DNA of 53,391 nt from a virus, in IMG/VR virus record IMGVR_UViG_3300047409_000788, positions 1 through 53,391 of that record. The stretch is one strand, 5' to 3'. Below are positions 25,793-33,670 of the stretch, one piece after another. A program made the position numbers and the translations under genes. The first letter of the stretch is position 1; every line of letters begins with the position of its first letter. The notes under the pieces were generated by a model, which saw only the letters and a program-made list of their open reading frames with translations, ran no database searches and had not been told where the DNA came from.

Positions 25793-26734
25793 CTACATGC
25801 CAAACAGTGTCGTCTGGCTTGGTTCATTCCTCACAATTGTTGGTCCTGTACGACGGTGCTCATGACAGGTTCGACACTTCCGAAATCCTTCAGAATCCCG
25901 CAGGGTATTCTCTGGGGTATACGGATGGCCATGTACGCAGGCGGTCTTTTGCCCAGGCGGGAGGCCGCGTTCCTGAAAGTGTTGGCGCTTGCGTGTGTGA
26001 TTCCTCCGACATTCTTTACACGAGCGCTTCCCGTTGTACAGATAGAGGTTGTCACCTTCAAGGGGATGGCCTTGCGGACAATGCGTTTTCTGGGCATTGA
26101 GGCCGGTAATCGTCTCGCCGCGCAAGGTGTTTTCTTTGCTGGTCACGGCTTCGAGATGCTCAGGGTTGACACAACGGCGCACCCGGCAGAGATGGTCAAT
26201 CTGGAGGCCGTCAGGGATCGCTCCTTTAAAGATTTCATAAGCAACACGATGTGCCCGTTTGTACGGTGTACCAAACATGCCATACCCATCTTCGGTGCAT
26301 CTTCCCCACCATATCCAGCATCCATTCGGAATAATCTCAACATGATGAAAGAAATACATTACACGCTTATCAAGGTGTGACCGTTTTGTTTGCTTCCGAG
26401 TCCGCCGCTTTTCCTCATAGTGTTGACGTTCTTCTTCTGAGAGTGGCGACTCTTTCCAGCGGCGTACGTTTTCTCCTTGAGTTACGGCCTCAAGGTGAGC
26501 AGGATTGACACAACGTCTATTGCGACACAAATGGTCAATAACAAGTCCTTTTGCTATCGGACCAACAAAGTTCTCATACGACCATCGATGCGCAACAAGA
26601 GCAATGCGTCCGTTGGCAGTAAATTGGCCATAGCCTTGCTGCTTCAATCCAGCAGTCCAATTCCAGCATTCGGTGACAGTATCTTTCTCGACTTTGGCCA
26701 TAAAAAGGGCTTCTGTGGTAGACTTGTCCAGCAT
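25793..26734 (-). CDS. HNH homing endonuclease with duplicated HNH domain
   Basis: 313 residues with two HNH domains. The first is residues ~20-90 (AHRWSYENF, LVIDHLCRNRRCVNPAHLEA). The second is ~130-205 (AHRVAYEIF, LQIDHLCRVRRCVNPEHLEA). The repeat of IDHLCR.RRCVNP.HLEAVT shows internal duplication. Two zinc knuckles follow (CPQGHPLEGDN...CKEC at 219-242 and CVHGHPYTPEN...CRTC at 266-290). Start at 26734 with GAGAGG upstream. It has its own promoter and 5' hairpin. It interrupts the structural operon in the same direction and looks more A+T-rich than its neighbours. Confidence 0.88.
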   Translation of the reverse strand: MLDKSTTEALFMAKVEKDTVTECWNWTAGLKQQGYGQFTANGRIALVAHRWSYENFVGPIAKGLVIDHLCRNRRCVNPAHLEAVTQGENVRRWKESPLSEEERQHYEEKRRTRKQTKRSHLDKRVMYFFHHVEIIPNGCWIWWGRCTEDGYGMFGTPYKRAHRVAYEIFKGAIPDGLQIDHLCRVRRCVNPEHLEAVTSKENTLRGETITGLNAQKTHCPQGHPLEGDNLYLYNGKRSCKECRRNHTRKRQHFQERGLPPGQKTACVHGHPYTPENTLRDSEGFRKCRTCHEHRRTGPTIVRNEPSQTTLFGM

Positions 26735-26767
26735 TGTGTTGCCTCTCTATCAGGTAACATGGTGTGA

Positions 26768-26815
26768 GGGAATAGAAGCATGTTCTCGCATGCTTCTATT
26801 CCCGTTAGTATAACA
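26768..26815 (-). promoter_or_regulatory. Extended -10 promoter and 5' hairpin of the HNH gene
   Basis: Minus strand TGTTATACT at 26815-26807 is an extended -10. The predicted start (~26800) falls in the arm of a perfect 15-bp inverted repeat (GGGAATAGAAGCATG and complement, 26768-26803, 6-base loop). No T-run follows, so it is not a simple terminator. Confidence 0.65.
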
Positions 26816-26841
26816 CAAAAGTACTCACAACGCACTGATTT

Positions 26842-27322
26842 TTAAGAGCTTGTTGCTCGGAACCAGCCTGTTGCGGAAATTTGGGCTGTAATATTTGAGC
26901 CGTCTGGAATCACCACAAAATCGTGATGCGTCAACGGCACAATCAGCGACGCCGTGACCCCGGTAGACGTGGGGTCATAGCCGATGACAATATCATTCCA
27001 GCCATCTCCCGCCGCCACGCTGGTCCACGTCTGATCCGCACAGTCCAGGTCCACGCGGTCGTTCGTATCATCCGGGGCAAACGCGGCGATATCCGTATCC
27101 GTCAATATCTTCCGCGCATAGCCGGCGTTCGTCACCTCATTGGTCGTACCGGCCACGACGGCGGCTAGCGTGTCCAGGTCGCGTAACACCGAGTCCGACT
27201 CAATGCCGGCCGTGGCGAGCACGGCGAACACGAGGACGGCGGTACTTGGATCATTTGCGTCTACTCTATTGTAAAGCTCAGCTACTCGACCTAGGGCTAT
27301 GTTATATACGAAAATTAGCCAT
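26842..27322 (-). CDS. Phage structural protein needing a +1 shift near its start
   Basis: The coding sequence ALGRVAELYNRVDANDPSTA ... DTNDRVDLDCADQTWTSV ... LTHHDFVVIPDGS is a well-known small siphovirus structural protein pattern. No ATG lies in this frame near its start. The ATG at 27322 reads only MANFRI then TAA. A +1 shift at TTT-CG (27313-27309) would give MANFVYNIALGRVAELYN, which looks like the usual N-terminus. A Shine-Dalgarno (AGGAGGA) lies 11 bases before the ATG. Causes could be a programmed shift, a mutation that inactivates the gene, or a one-base sequencing error in TTTT. The product would be 159 residues. Confidence 0.65.
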
Positions 27323-27340
27323 ATGGCTCTGTGTCCTCCT

Positions 27341-27356
27341 ACAGGGCATGCCCTGT
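27341..27356. repeat. 16-bp perfect palindrome beside a ribosome-binding site
   Basis: ACAGGGCATGCCCTGT is a perfect palindrome and touches the AGGAGGA upstream of the frameshifted gene. It lies in the short gap after the 183-residue gene. It could be an operator or an RNA hairpin that limits access to the site. Confidence 0.45.
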
Positions 27357-27368
27357 CGTTGGTGGTTG

Positions 27369-27920
27369 TTACTCTCCCACGAGCTGGCGGGGTTGGTCTT
27401 CCACGACCCCGCCCGTCGCCGGGCCTTTCTTTCCCTCCCCCCGGCGTACCGCCGGCGCCGCCGCCTTCGCCGCCTGCACCGCCTGGTGATTCCACCGGGC
27501 GTGCTGGCTCTCCTCCAGCACGCACTCGTAGGCATGGGACATCCGAAAGCCGGCCGGGTTGGCGGGATCGGGCGAGGCGGCGCCGGCATGGGCTTGGGCC
27601 ACATGGTCCCGCCCCGCCTGGCCCGAGGGGTCGTCCCCCACATCGGCCTGGCAGTGACAGCAGTACTGGCCCGGGGGCCGCACGATCGTGTACGTGAGGT
27701 CCTCATCCTCCGTATGCAGGATGAGCTGGCCCTTCGCCATACTCACCCAGCCTTGCGCCAAGCCTGCTTCGACCAGGCGGCGCGAGAAGTTCTGCTCCTT
27801 ATGCGTGCCCGTGTGATGGAGACTCAGCCCTACGACGGGCAAGGGGTTGAGCAACCGGCCATCCGGTGCCCGCTCCGGCTCCCAGTCTGCGGGCTTGTCA
27901 TATAACCGTTTCAACAGCAT
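27369..27920 (-). CDS. Hypothetical protein with a possible zinc finger, 183 residues
   Basis: The centre holds YCCHCQADVGDD followed by RDHVAQAH, a C-x2-C ... H-x(4)-H pattern that may bind zinc. The N-terminus (MLLKRLYDKPADWEPERAPD) and C-terminus (basic, alanine-rich) are not recognised. It lies between the repeat protein and the frameshifted structural gene, in the operon direction. It may be structural or regulatory. Confidence 0.55.
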   Translation of the reverse strand: MLLKRLYDKPADWEPERAPDGRLLNPLPVVGLSLHHTGTHKEQNFSRRLVEAGLAQGWVSMAKGQLILHTEDEDLTYTIVRPPGQYCCHCQADVGDDPSGQAGRDHVAQAHAGAASPDPANPAGFRMSHAYECVLEESQHARWNHQAVQAAKAAAPAVRRGEGKKGPATGGVVEDQPRQLVGE

Positions 27921-27935
27921 TGTTTCCTCTCCTCT

Positions 27936-30023
27936 CTATCCGGGATCCATGTCAAACGCGCCCACGAGCGCAGGCTCCGCGTCCCAGTCTTCGTCGGGGG
28001 CAATAACCGGCTGCACCTCCCACGGCTCCTCGGGGGTGACGACCGGGGTCGCGGTCCAGGCGGTCGCCGTGAGTCCGGGGGCGATGGCCCACGGCCCGGC
28101 CAGGCTGAGCACGGGGGTGCAACTCCAGGTCCCTTCGATCAGCACCGTGCGGAAACCGACAAACACGGCCCAGAGCTGGGAGGCGTCCCCTTCCGTGCTG
28201 AGCGCCACGAGGCGGGTGAGTTGGTGCCCCAGGAGCGCCAGCGCGGCATCGATCGCCGTGGCGGCCCCCAGGAGGTCCCCCTTCACGATCGCCAGAGGGG
28301 ATGCCGTCGCGTCGTCAAGACTTCCCGTGAGCGGCACGAGCAGCGCGCGCGCCAGGGGCTGCCCGGCGTCCGTCTCCCCCGTGAGGGCCAGGCCCAGGAG
28401 TTTGGCGACGCTCATGGGCTGGCCGGTGGCCTGATCACTCGCCGGCCCGAGCAGGGCCTGCTTGATGTTCGCCAGTGTTTGCGCCACGTCACTGGCGAGT
28501 GCCGGCGCCACGAGGGCCGCCCCGGGGGCCGTAAGCACTTGGGAGGCGTCGGCCTCGGTGAGTTGGGCCACCAGCCGCGAGAGGGGACTGCTGGCCATCG
28601 CCTGCGCTGTCTCTAGCTCGGCGATGTGTGCCACCAGCCTGGTCAACGGCGTCCAGGCCAGGCTCTGGGCGGTCGCCGTCTCGGGAGCGCTCCCGAGCAA
28701 GCGGCTGCGCGGGGCGCTGGCGAGCCCTTGCGCCGTGTCCGTCTGCGTCAGGAACGCCAGCAAGCGGGTGAGCGGTGCCCAGGTGAAAAGCTGCGCCGTG
28801 TCCGTCGTCATGGCCTGGGCTACAAGGATGGCCCCTGGAGCCGTCATTCCCTGGGCGGTCTCGGTCGCCGTGAGCAGCCCGACCAGTCGCACCGGAGACC
28901 ACGCGAGGCTGAGCGCGGCGTCCAGGGCCAGCGACTGATCGAGCCCCAGGGTTTTGACGCGTGCCGCCGGCTGCGCCAGCTCGAAACTTCCGGCCTGCGT
29001 CAGCAGCGCGGTCTTCAGGGCGCTGACGCCCTGACCCACGGCTCCCTCGCTGGCCTGGAGGAGCAACCGGCTTAGCGGATTCTGGGTCAGACTCTGGGCC
29101 GTCTCGGTCGTCAGCACTTGCACCAGCAGGCGTGTCAACGGTCTCCACGCCAGGGTCTGGCCCGTCTCGGTCGCGTCCACCGCGGCCAGGAGCCGTGTCA
29201 GGGGTGTGGCCGTGAGACTCTGTGCGGTGGCCGTGGCCACGGCCTGCTGCAGCAAGCGGGTGAGTGGAGCCACGGCGGCCGCCGTGGCGGTATCGGTGGC
29301 CTGGACTTGGGTCACCAGGCGGACGAACGGCGTCCAGGCGAGACTCTGGGCGGTCGCGGTCGCGAGGGCCTGGGTGAGGAGCCGCGTCAACGGATTGGTG
29401 GACAGCGGTTGGCTGGTTTCGGTGCTACTGATCTGGGCAAGCAACGCCGTTTTGAGTGCCAGGCAGTTTTGGGCCGTGGCGGTCGCACTGGCTTGGCCCA
29501 GCACCACGGTCTTGAGGACGGTGCACGCTTGCGCCAGATCGGCGGCGAGGGTCTGCGTGACGAGGCGTATCTGAGGCGCGACCGCGTGCGGCTGCGCCGT
29601 GTCGGTTTCCAGCGGCTGGGCCACGGTACGGGCTTTGGGGCTCCAGGCATGTGCTTGGGCGGTGTCCGTTTCTAGGGGCTGTGCCGCTAGGCGACTGAGC
29701 GGGGTGATGGTGGTCACCTGCGCGGTGTCCGTCTCGATCGGCAGGGCTACGAGGCGGGTCTGCGGCGCCACCGCGTGTGGTTGCGCGGTATCGGTTTCTA
29801 GGGGTTGTGCCGCTAGCCGGCTCAATGGGCTCCAGGCCATCGTCTGGGCGGTGTCCGTCGCCACGGCTTGGATCACGAGCCGCGTGAGTGGGGTGACACT
29901 GAGGACTTGTGAAGCACCCGTCTCAGTCACTTGCCCGATCGTCAGCACGAGGGGGGCTTTGCTGGGAATAGCCCAGCGGCGCGGGCGCCCTCGACGAACC
30001 AATTTTTGCTTGATGAGCGGCAT
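27936..30023 (-). CDS. Tandem-repeat virion protein (ETDTAQ-type repeats)
   Basis: 695 residues, of which about 620 consist of some 29 tandem copies of a ~22-residue unit with consensus near TETDTAQ....PLTRLV.Q. I recall similar ETDTAQ repeats in phage and actinobacterial proteins of unknown function. The last ~60 residues have a different tryptophan pattern (GPWAIAP, EPWEVQP, EDWDAEP). No signal peptide. It lies in the structural run beside a LamG gene, so a fibre or decoration role is likely. The same repeat occurs in the giant tail-tube paralogue. Repeat sequences at DNA level are diverged, not identical. Confidence 0.65.
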   Translation of the reverse strand: MPLIKQKLVRRGRPRRWAIPSKAPLVLTIGQVTETGASQVLSVTPLTRLVIQAVATDTAQTMAWSPLSRLAAQPLETDTAQPHAVAPQTRLVALPIETDTAQVTTITPLSRLAAQPLETDTAQAHAWSPKARTVAQPLETDTAQPHAVAPQIRLVTQTLAADLAQACTVLKTVVLGQASATATAQNCLALKTALLAQISSTETSQPLSTNPLTRLLTQALATATAQSLAWTPFVRLVTQVQATDTATAAAVAPLTRLLQQAVATATAQSLTATPLTRLLAAVDATETGQTLAWRPLTRLLVQVLTTETAQSLTQNPLSRLLLQASEGAVGQGVSALKTALLTQAGSFELAQPAARVKTLGLDQSLALDAALSLAWSPVRLVGLLTATETAQGMTAPGAILVAQAMTTDTAQLFTWAPLTRLLAFLTQTDTAQGLASAPRSRLLGSAPETATAQSLAWTPLTRLVAHIAELETAQAMASSPLSRLVAQLTEADASQVLTAPGAALVAPALASDVAQTLANIKQALLGPASDQATGQPMSVAKLLGLALTGETDAGQPLARALLVPLTGSLDDATASPLAIVKGDLLGAATAIDAALALLGHQLTRLVALSTEGDASQLWAVFVGFRTVLIEGTWSCTPVLSLAGPWAIAPGLTATAWTATPVVTPEEPWEVQPVIAPDEDWDAEPALVGAFDMDPG

Positions 30024-30043
30024 GGCGTCAGGTCCCTACGATC

Positions 30044-30760
30044 TCACGCGGTATACACTTTTTGTTGCACACGGCGCCACGGGTTGCGAAACCCTGGGAA
30101 GGAGGGGTGCGCCACGACCCCGGCGCTGCGGCGGGGCATCGTGGGCCGCAGCGACCAGGCAATCGGCGGGCCTTGTTCGGTCGCTAACGTGCCGCCGACG
30201 GTCCACGTCGCCCCATATTGGCTGACATCCGTATGCAGCAACATCGGATGCCAGGAAAGCAGATTTGCCGTCCGCACGGGCATATACACGCGCATTTCCG
30301 CTTTGATCTCATCGGCAGTCAACACGGCACTATAGACCTTGATCCCCGCGACCCGACAATTACAGGCATCACCCCCTTGATTGTTGCCGACATAGATGGA
30401 CGCTGCCGTGACGACCGCATCGGCCGTGAGTGTTTGATTCAACACCCCATCGCCATAGATCAGCAAGGCACCGGCGCCCGTCCCACTACACGTCATGGCC
30501 ATGTGATACCATGTGCCCGTCGTCAGCGTTGCGGCGCTGTAGCTCAGGCCACTATCATTAAAGGCCACCTGCTTCAGCGTTCCCGATACCCCCAGGCCCA
30601 GTGCATAAAAAGCCGTTGCGTTCCCAAAGCTCAACGCTGATTGAATGGCGGTGCCGCTATTGACGATCAAATTGACCCACGTCATGAGCGTACAGGCCGT
30701 GATCGTCGGCAACACCGTCGTGCGACTCAGGGAGTCGGTACTATCACAGCGGGCGGCCAT
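30044..30760 (-). CDS. LamG-like virion protein (copy 2)
   Basis: 238 residues. The jellyroll pattern is clear: CTLMTWVNLIV, FYALGLGVSG, GTWYHMAMTCSGTGAGALLI, YVGNNQGGDACNCRVAGIKV and YSAVLTADEIKAEM. The last ~70 residues resemble the tail of other phage LamG proteins (LLSWHPML...). Similar in design to copy 1 but clearly diverged. It probably decorates the virion and may bind glycans. Confidence 0.75.
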   Translation of the reverse strand: MAARCDSTDSLSRTTVLPTITACTLMTWVNLIVNSGTAIQSALSFGNATAFYALGLGVSGTLKQVAFNDSGLSYSAATLTTGTWYHMAMTCSGTGAGALLIYGDGVLNQTLTADAVVTAASIYVGNNQGGDACNCRVAGIKVYSAVLTADEIKAEMRVYMPVRTANLLSWHPMLLHTDVSQYGATWTVGGTLATEQGPPIAWSLRPTMPRRSAGVVAHPSFPGFRNPWRRVQQKVYTA

Positions 30761-30763
30761 CGG

Positions 30764-31273
30764 TTACGTCTCTTTGCCCAGCAACGCCCAGGCTTCGGCA
30801 TTACCGGCCATGGTATCATTGGCATGGTTGGCTTCCCGCCGCACCCGCACGATGGCGAGTTCCCCATCCGCCCAGTTATCCATATCGGCCCCATTGGTAA
30901 ACGTGATGCTGCTATAGAGCGGGGTGCCGGAGGTGGCCGGCGCTGTGGCATCGAGCACGTTATAGTCGTAGGTCTGACTGGTATCAATATCTTCCGTGCT
31001 ATCGTTCAACCGCCGAATAGCAATCCCCCACCGCGTCACGTTCGTCGTGGCACTGGCGGCCGACCACGGAATGACAAACGTCAGCCCGCCGCCCCCATAC
31101 CCGCGTAAGGCACACAGAAAATCGAGATACCAGATCGTGGCGGCGTCAAACTGCCAGACGTTAAACCCCTCTGCCGGCGTGGAGCCCCCGACCCGCCGCC
31201 CGAGCACGGCAGAGAGCGACGTCGGGGGGAAAATCTCGATCACCTGCACGACCGGGTCGCCACTAGCCATCAC
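30764..31273 (-). CDS. Conserved phage structural protein, 169 residues
   Basis: MMASGDPVVQVIEIFPPTS, then FDAATIWYLDFLCALRGYGG, LTFVIPWSAASATTNV and NGADMDNWADGELAIVRVRR. I recognise this as a small conserved protein of siphovirus structural operons with no known function. Its start overlaps the stop of the upstream gene by four bases (ATGA), so they are coupled. Confidence 0.7.
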   Translation of the reverse strand: MMASGDPVVQVIEIFPPTSLSAVLGRRVGGSTPAEGFNVWQFDAATIWYLDFLCALRGYGGGGLTFVIPWSAASATTNVTRWGIAIRRLNDSTEDIDTSQTYDYNVLDATAPATSGTPLYSSITFTNGADMDNWADGELAIVRVRREANHANDTMAGNAEAWALLGKET

Positions 31274-31521
31274 GCCCCCTTGTCATAGCGCTTTTGCAGC
31301 ACGAGGCTGAAGATTAAGGCTTTCTGCGCCGCCGACAGTGCCCCCCGGCCTGGTTGCGGCAGGGCCGTATTGAAGGCGCTGGCATTGGTGACGACCCAAT
31401 CATCGACAGCATTGATGACGGCCCGGAGGTCCTGCTTGGTGATACTCACGGTGCCGAGGTCCAGGCGCCGCATCAGGTCTGCCCAACAGTCGACCCGGTC
31501 TCCATCCACTAAGGCTGCCAT
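31270..31521 (-). CDS. Conserved small phage protein, 83 residues
   Basis: MAALVDGDRVDCWADLMRRL, then DLRAVINAVDDWVVTNASAF and ALSAAQKALIFSLVLQKRYD. A familiar helical protein next to structural genes in many siphoviruses; role unknown. ATG 31521 is seven bases after GAGGAGGA; the in-frame ATG at 31527 is too close to it. Confidence 0.7.
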   Translation of the reverse strand: MAALVDGDRVDCWADLMRRLDLGTVSITKQDLRAVINAVDDWVVTNASAFNTALPQPGRGALSAAQKALIFSLVLQKRYDKGA

Positions 31522-31554
31522 CGGCATTCCTCCTCTCCGGCCAGAACGGGGACC

Positions 31555-32040
31555 TCAGAACTCTTTGACAAACGCCGTGATTTCGATGGTGATATCATCG
31601 ATCACGGTGGACTCACAGCGCACTAACAAGACTTCACCCTGCCGGGCCGTCGGCGCCATATCATCGTCCCACCAGGGCGTCTCATACGGCGTTTGGCGAA
31701 TATTCCAGGCAAACTCTTCCATGATGGTACTCGTGCCGCTGGTCGTGGCCACGGTCGTATTGTTCGCCTCGGCGGTAAAGCCGGCGGCGACGTCCACGCC
31801 CGGATCATTCTTGATCGGCGTGACGGCCGAGCCGCCAGAGCCGGAGGTCACCGTCGCCGCCATATGGCGGATCGTGATGCGCAGGCTCTCTTCCGCTGAG
31901 TCCCCGAATTCTGAGCTTTGGGAGAGTTTCAGATAGACCAATTTGCACGGGCGATCATCTGCTGGGGTCAGTTCAAAAAGGTCCGAATCTGTCCCTGCTA
32001 GTGTTAATGTTCCTGTAAATGGCACCCTGTATATGCGCAT
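31555..32040 (-). CDS. Phage structural protein, 161 residues
   Basis: MRIYRVPFTGTLTLAGTDSD begins a beta-rich protein with LKLSQSSEFGDSAEESLRIT and VLLVRCESTVIDDITIEITA. This is typical of small capsid-decorating or tail proteins. Exact family unknown. It follows the 86-residue gene in the run of small structural genes. Confidence 0.6.
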   Translation of the reverse strand: MRIYRVPFTGTLTLAGTDSDLFELTPADDRPCKLVYLKLSQSSEFGDSAEESLRITIRHMAATVTSGSGGSAVTPIKNDPGVDVAAGFTAEANNTTVATTSGTSTIMEEFAWNIRQTPYETPWWDDDMAPTARQGEVLLVRCESTVIDDITIEITAFVKEF

Positions 32041-32054
32041 GAGTACTAGTCTTT

Positions 32055-32315
32055 CTACCTCAGCCGGTGGGCAAAGCGCGGCAGCGGCTCCGCAAAATAG
32101 TCCAGCACTTCCGCCCGCAGTTCCGGCGCCAGGTCCCGGAGCATGCGGACGAGCACCCGTGCCTTGTGCGAGACATGCTTATCGTCATGCGCCAGGAGTT
32201 CCGCCGCGTCGAGCTGGCGCGGCCCCAGTACAGTGCCATCGCGCGCACGCAGTTCACAGCCTGCCGTACACACCGCAACGTAGACACGCGGGGGGCCTGG
32301 GGGTTTATGGGCCAT
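32055..32315 (-). CDS. Hypothetical protein, 86 residues
   Basis: A basic, helical protein with CTAGCELRARDGTVLGPRQL then VSHKARVLVRMLRDLAPELR. AAGGA precedes the ATG. Family not recognised. It lies directly after the tail-completion gene. Confidence 0.5.
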   Translation of the reverse strand: MAHKPPGPPRVYVAVCTAGCELRARDGTVLGPRQLDAAELLAHDDKHVSHKARVLVRMLRDLAPELRAEVLDYFAEPLPRFAHRLR

Positions 32316-32326
32316 ACGGACACTCC

Positions 32327-32788
32327 TTACACCTGGATACGTGGGTCAGCTAAGGAAACTTTATAGTCACATTGATAGGATATATCGGCCCCTGCTAATC
32401 GTTCGGTACTTTCTAGATATATATATTGCGCAGATTGCACTAACGTGTACTCTGCATACCCGCCCCGCTGGCTATCCACCTCCAGCACGCGTTGGACATC
32501 GCATATCAGGTCTTCGAGGCGATGGCCCGTGTCAGCGAGCGCCACGTCCACCCAAAGGCGCACCGTGAACAGGAATTCCCACCAGCGGGCGCCGACGCGT
32601 ATCTCCGTGGTGGCCGAGACGGGGATCAGGGACGCCGTGGGAAACGCAAAGGTTTCCAGGGGTGTCAGGTGCCCACGTGACACGGCGCCGATGTCCCAGG
32701 CGTAGCCACTGGCGATGGTGATGCCGGCCAGCGTGGTCAGGATGTTCTCCTGGAGGAGTTCGAGAATCGACGCTTGCGGTGCCGCCAC
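32327..32788 (-). CDS. Probable tail terminator/completion protein
   Basis: 153 residues, GTG start with AAGGA upstream. IASGYAWDIGAV, EIRVGARWWEFLFTVRLWVD and RLEDLICDVQRVLEVDSQRG follow the pattern of small tail-completion proteins, which cap the tube and join it to the head. It lies directly after the gp10-like gene in reading order, interrupted only by the HNH gene. That order supports the role. Confidence 0.6.
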   Translation of the reverse strand: MAAPQASILELLQENILTTLAGITIASGYAWDIGAVSRGHLTPLETFAFPTASLIPVSATTEIRVGARWWEFLFTVRLWVDVALADTGHRLEDLICDVQRVLEVDSQRGGYAEYTLVQSAQYIYLESTERLAGADISYQCDYKVSLADPRIQV

Positions 32789-32797
32789 AAGGAATCC

Positions 32798-32826
32798 TTG
32801 TATTTAAGTACAAAATGATATATAAT
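32798..32826 (+). promoter_or_regulatory. Sigma70 promoter of the plus-strand HNH gene
   Basis: TTGTAT (32798-32803), a 17-base spacer, TATAAT (32821-32826). Predicted start near 32833. It is followed by hairpins at 32837-32842 with 32891-32896 (TGCGGC/GCCGCA), enclosing CCCTCG/CGAGGG at 32869-32888. It lies just upstream of the minus-strand tail-completion gene. Confidence 0.75.
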
Positions 32827-32941
32827 TACAGACTAATGCGGCACGCTGGAGCCTGATCCGTTTCAGTGCCCTCGCCCACAGACGAGGGACGCCGCAGCCT
32901 CTTCCTCTGTGGTCACATAACCCGCTGTGGAGGGTATCAGA

Positions 32942-33670
32942 ATGAGCCGTAAGCCAACTACTCCAAGCACCGCCTGTCAATACTGTCAAAACCTTTTTGT
33001 TGCATGGCCTAGCAGTATCCAACGTGGCGGCGGAAAATTTTGTTCTAGGGAATGCCGCATATTGGCGAAACAGCCCGTGCCTAATATGGGTTGTTTGTAT
33101 TGCAAGCAGCCATTTTATGTATGCGAAAGTGATAAGGCAAAACGTAATGTCACCTATTGCTCTCGGCAATGTCGCGAAAAAGCACGCGGCACGCCTGAAG
33201 AACGGTTCTTGACAAATGTCAACCAGAACACTTGCCTTGGTGAAGAATGTGGTTGCCAGAAAGGTCTCGGCCATTGCTGGCCCTGGACAGGTGATTTTCA
33301 TACGGAAGGCTATGGCCGACTCTCGGTCAAAAACAAACATATCTTGACTCATCGTTTTGCTTTTGAACTGAGCAATGGCCCACTGCAACCAGGAGAATGC
33401 GCGTGCCATCACTGTGATAATCGCCCTTGTTGTCGCCCTAGCCATTTGTTTGCAGGTGATAAGCCTAAAAATGTTGCTGATGCTGTATATAAGAGACGAC
33501 ATTCCCATGGGGAAACTCATAACGTCGCAAAACTGCATGATCCAGATGTTTTTGCAATACGCGGCTTGCAAGGCAAGAGTTCTCAGTCTCAAGTAGCTAT
33601 TGAGTTTCATGTTTCGAGACAAACGATAGGCCGTATCTGGCGCCGTGAAATATGGAAACATCTACTCTAA
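32942..33670 (+). CDS. HNH homing endonuclease with zinc fingers and C-terminal HTH
   Basis: 242 residues, inserted on the plus strand between two minus-strand tail genes. N-terminal zinc-binding pairs: CQYCQNLF, FCSRECR, CLYCKQPF and YCSRQCR. The HNH core is THRFAFELSNG then CACHHCDNRPCCRPSHLF. The C-terminus has a helix-turn-helix (SQVAIEFHVSRQTIGRIW), as in endonucleases with IENR/NUMOD DNA-binding tails. ATG 32942 has GGAGG seven bases upstream. Own promoter and 5' hairpins. The stop overlaps the converging gp10-like gene by three bases. It looks more A+T-rich than the flanks. Confidence 0.88.
   Translation: MSRKPTTPSTACQYCQNLFVAWPSSIQRGGGKFCSRECRILAKQPVPNMGCLYCKQPFYVCESDKAKRNVTYCSRQCREKARGTPEERFLTNVNQNTCLGEECGCQKGLGHCWPWTGDFHTEGYGRLSVKNKHILTHRFAFELSNGPLQPGECACHHCDNRPCCRPSHLFAGDKPKNVADAVYKRRHSHGETHNVAKLHDPDVFAIRGLQGKSSQSQVAIEFHVSRQTIGRIWRREIWKHLL

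Noticed and set aside
32804-33661. Long minus-strand frame (285 codons) opposite the HNH gene
   Set aside because: Its product has no recognisable pattern, while the plus strand encodes a clear zinc-finger HNH endonuclease with promoter and ribosome-binding site.
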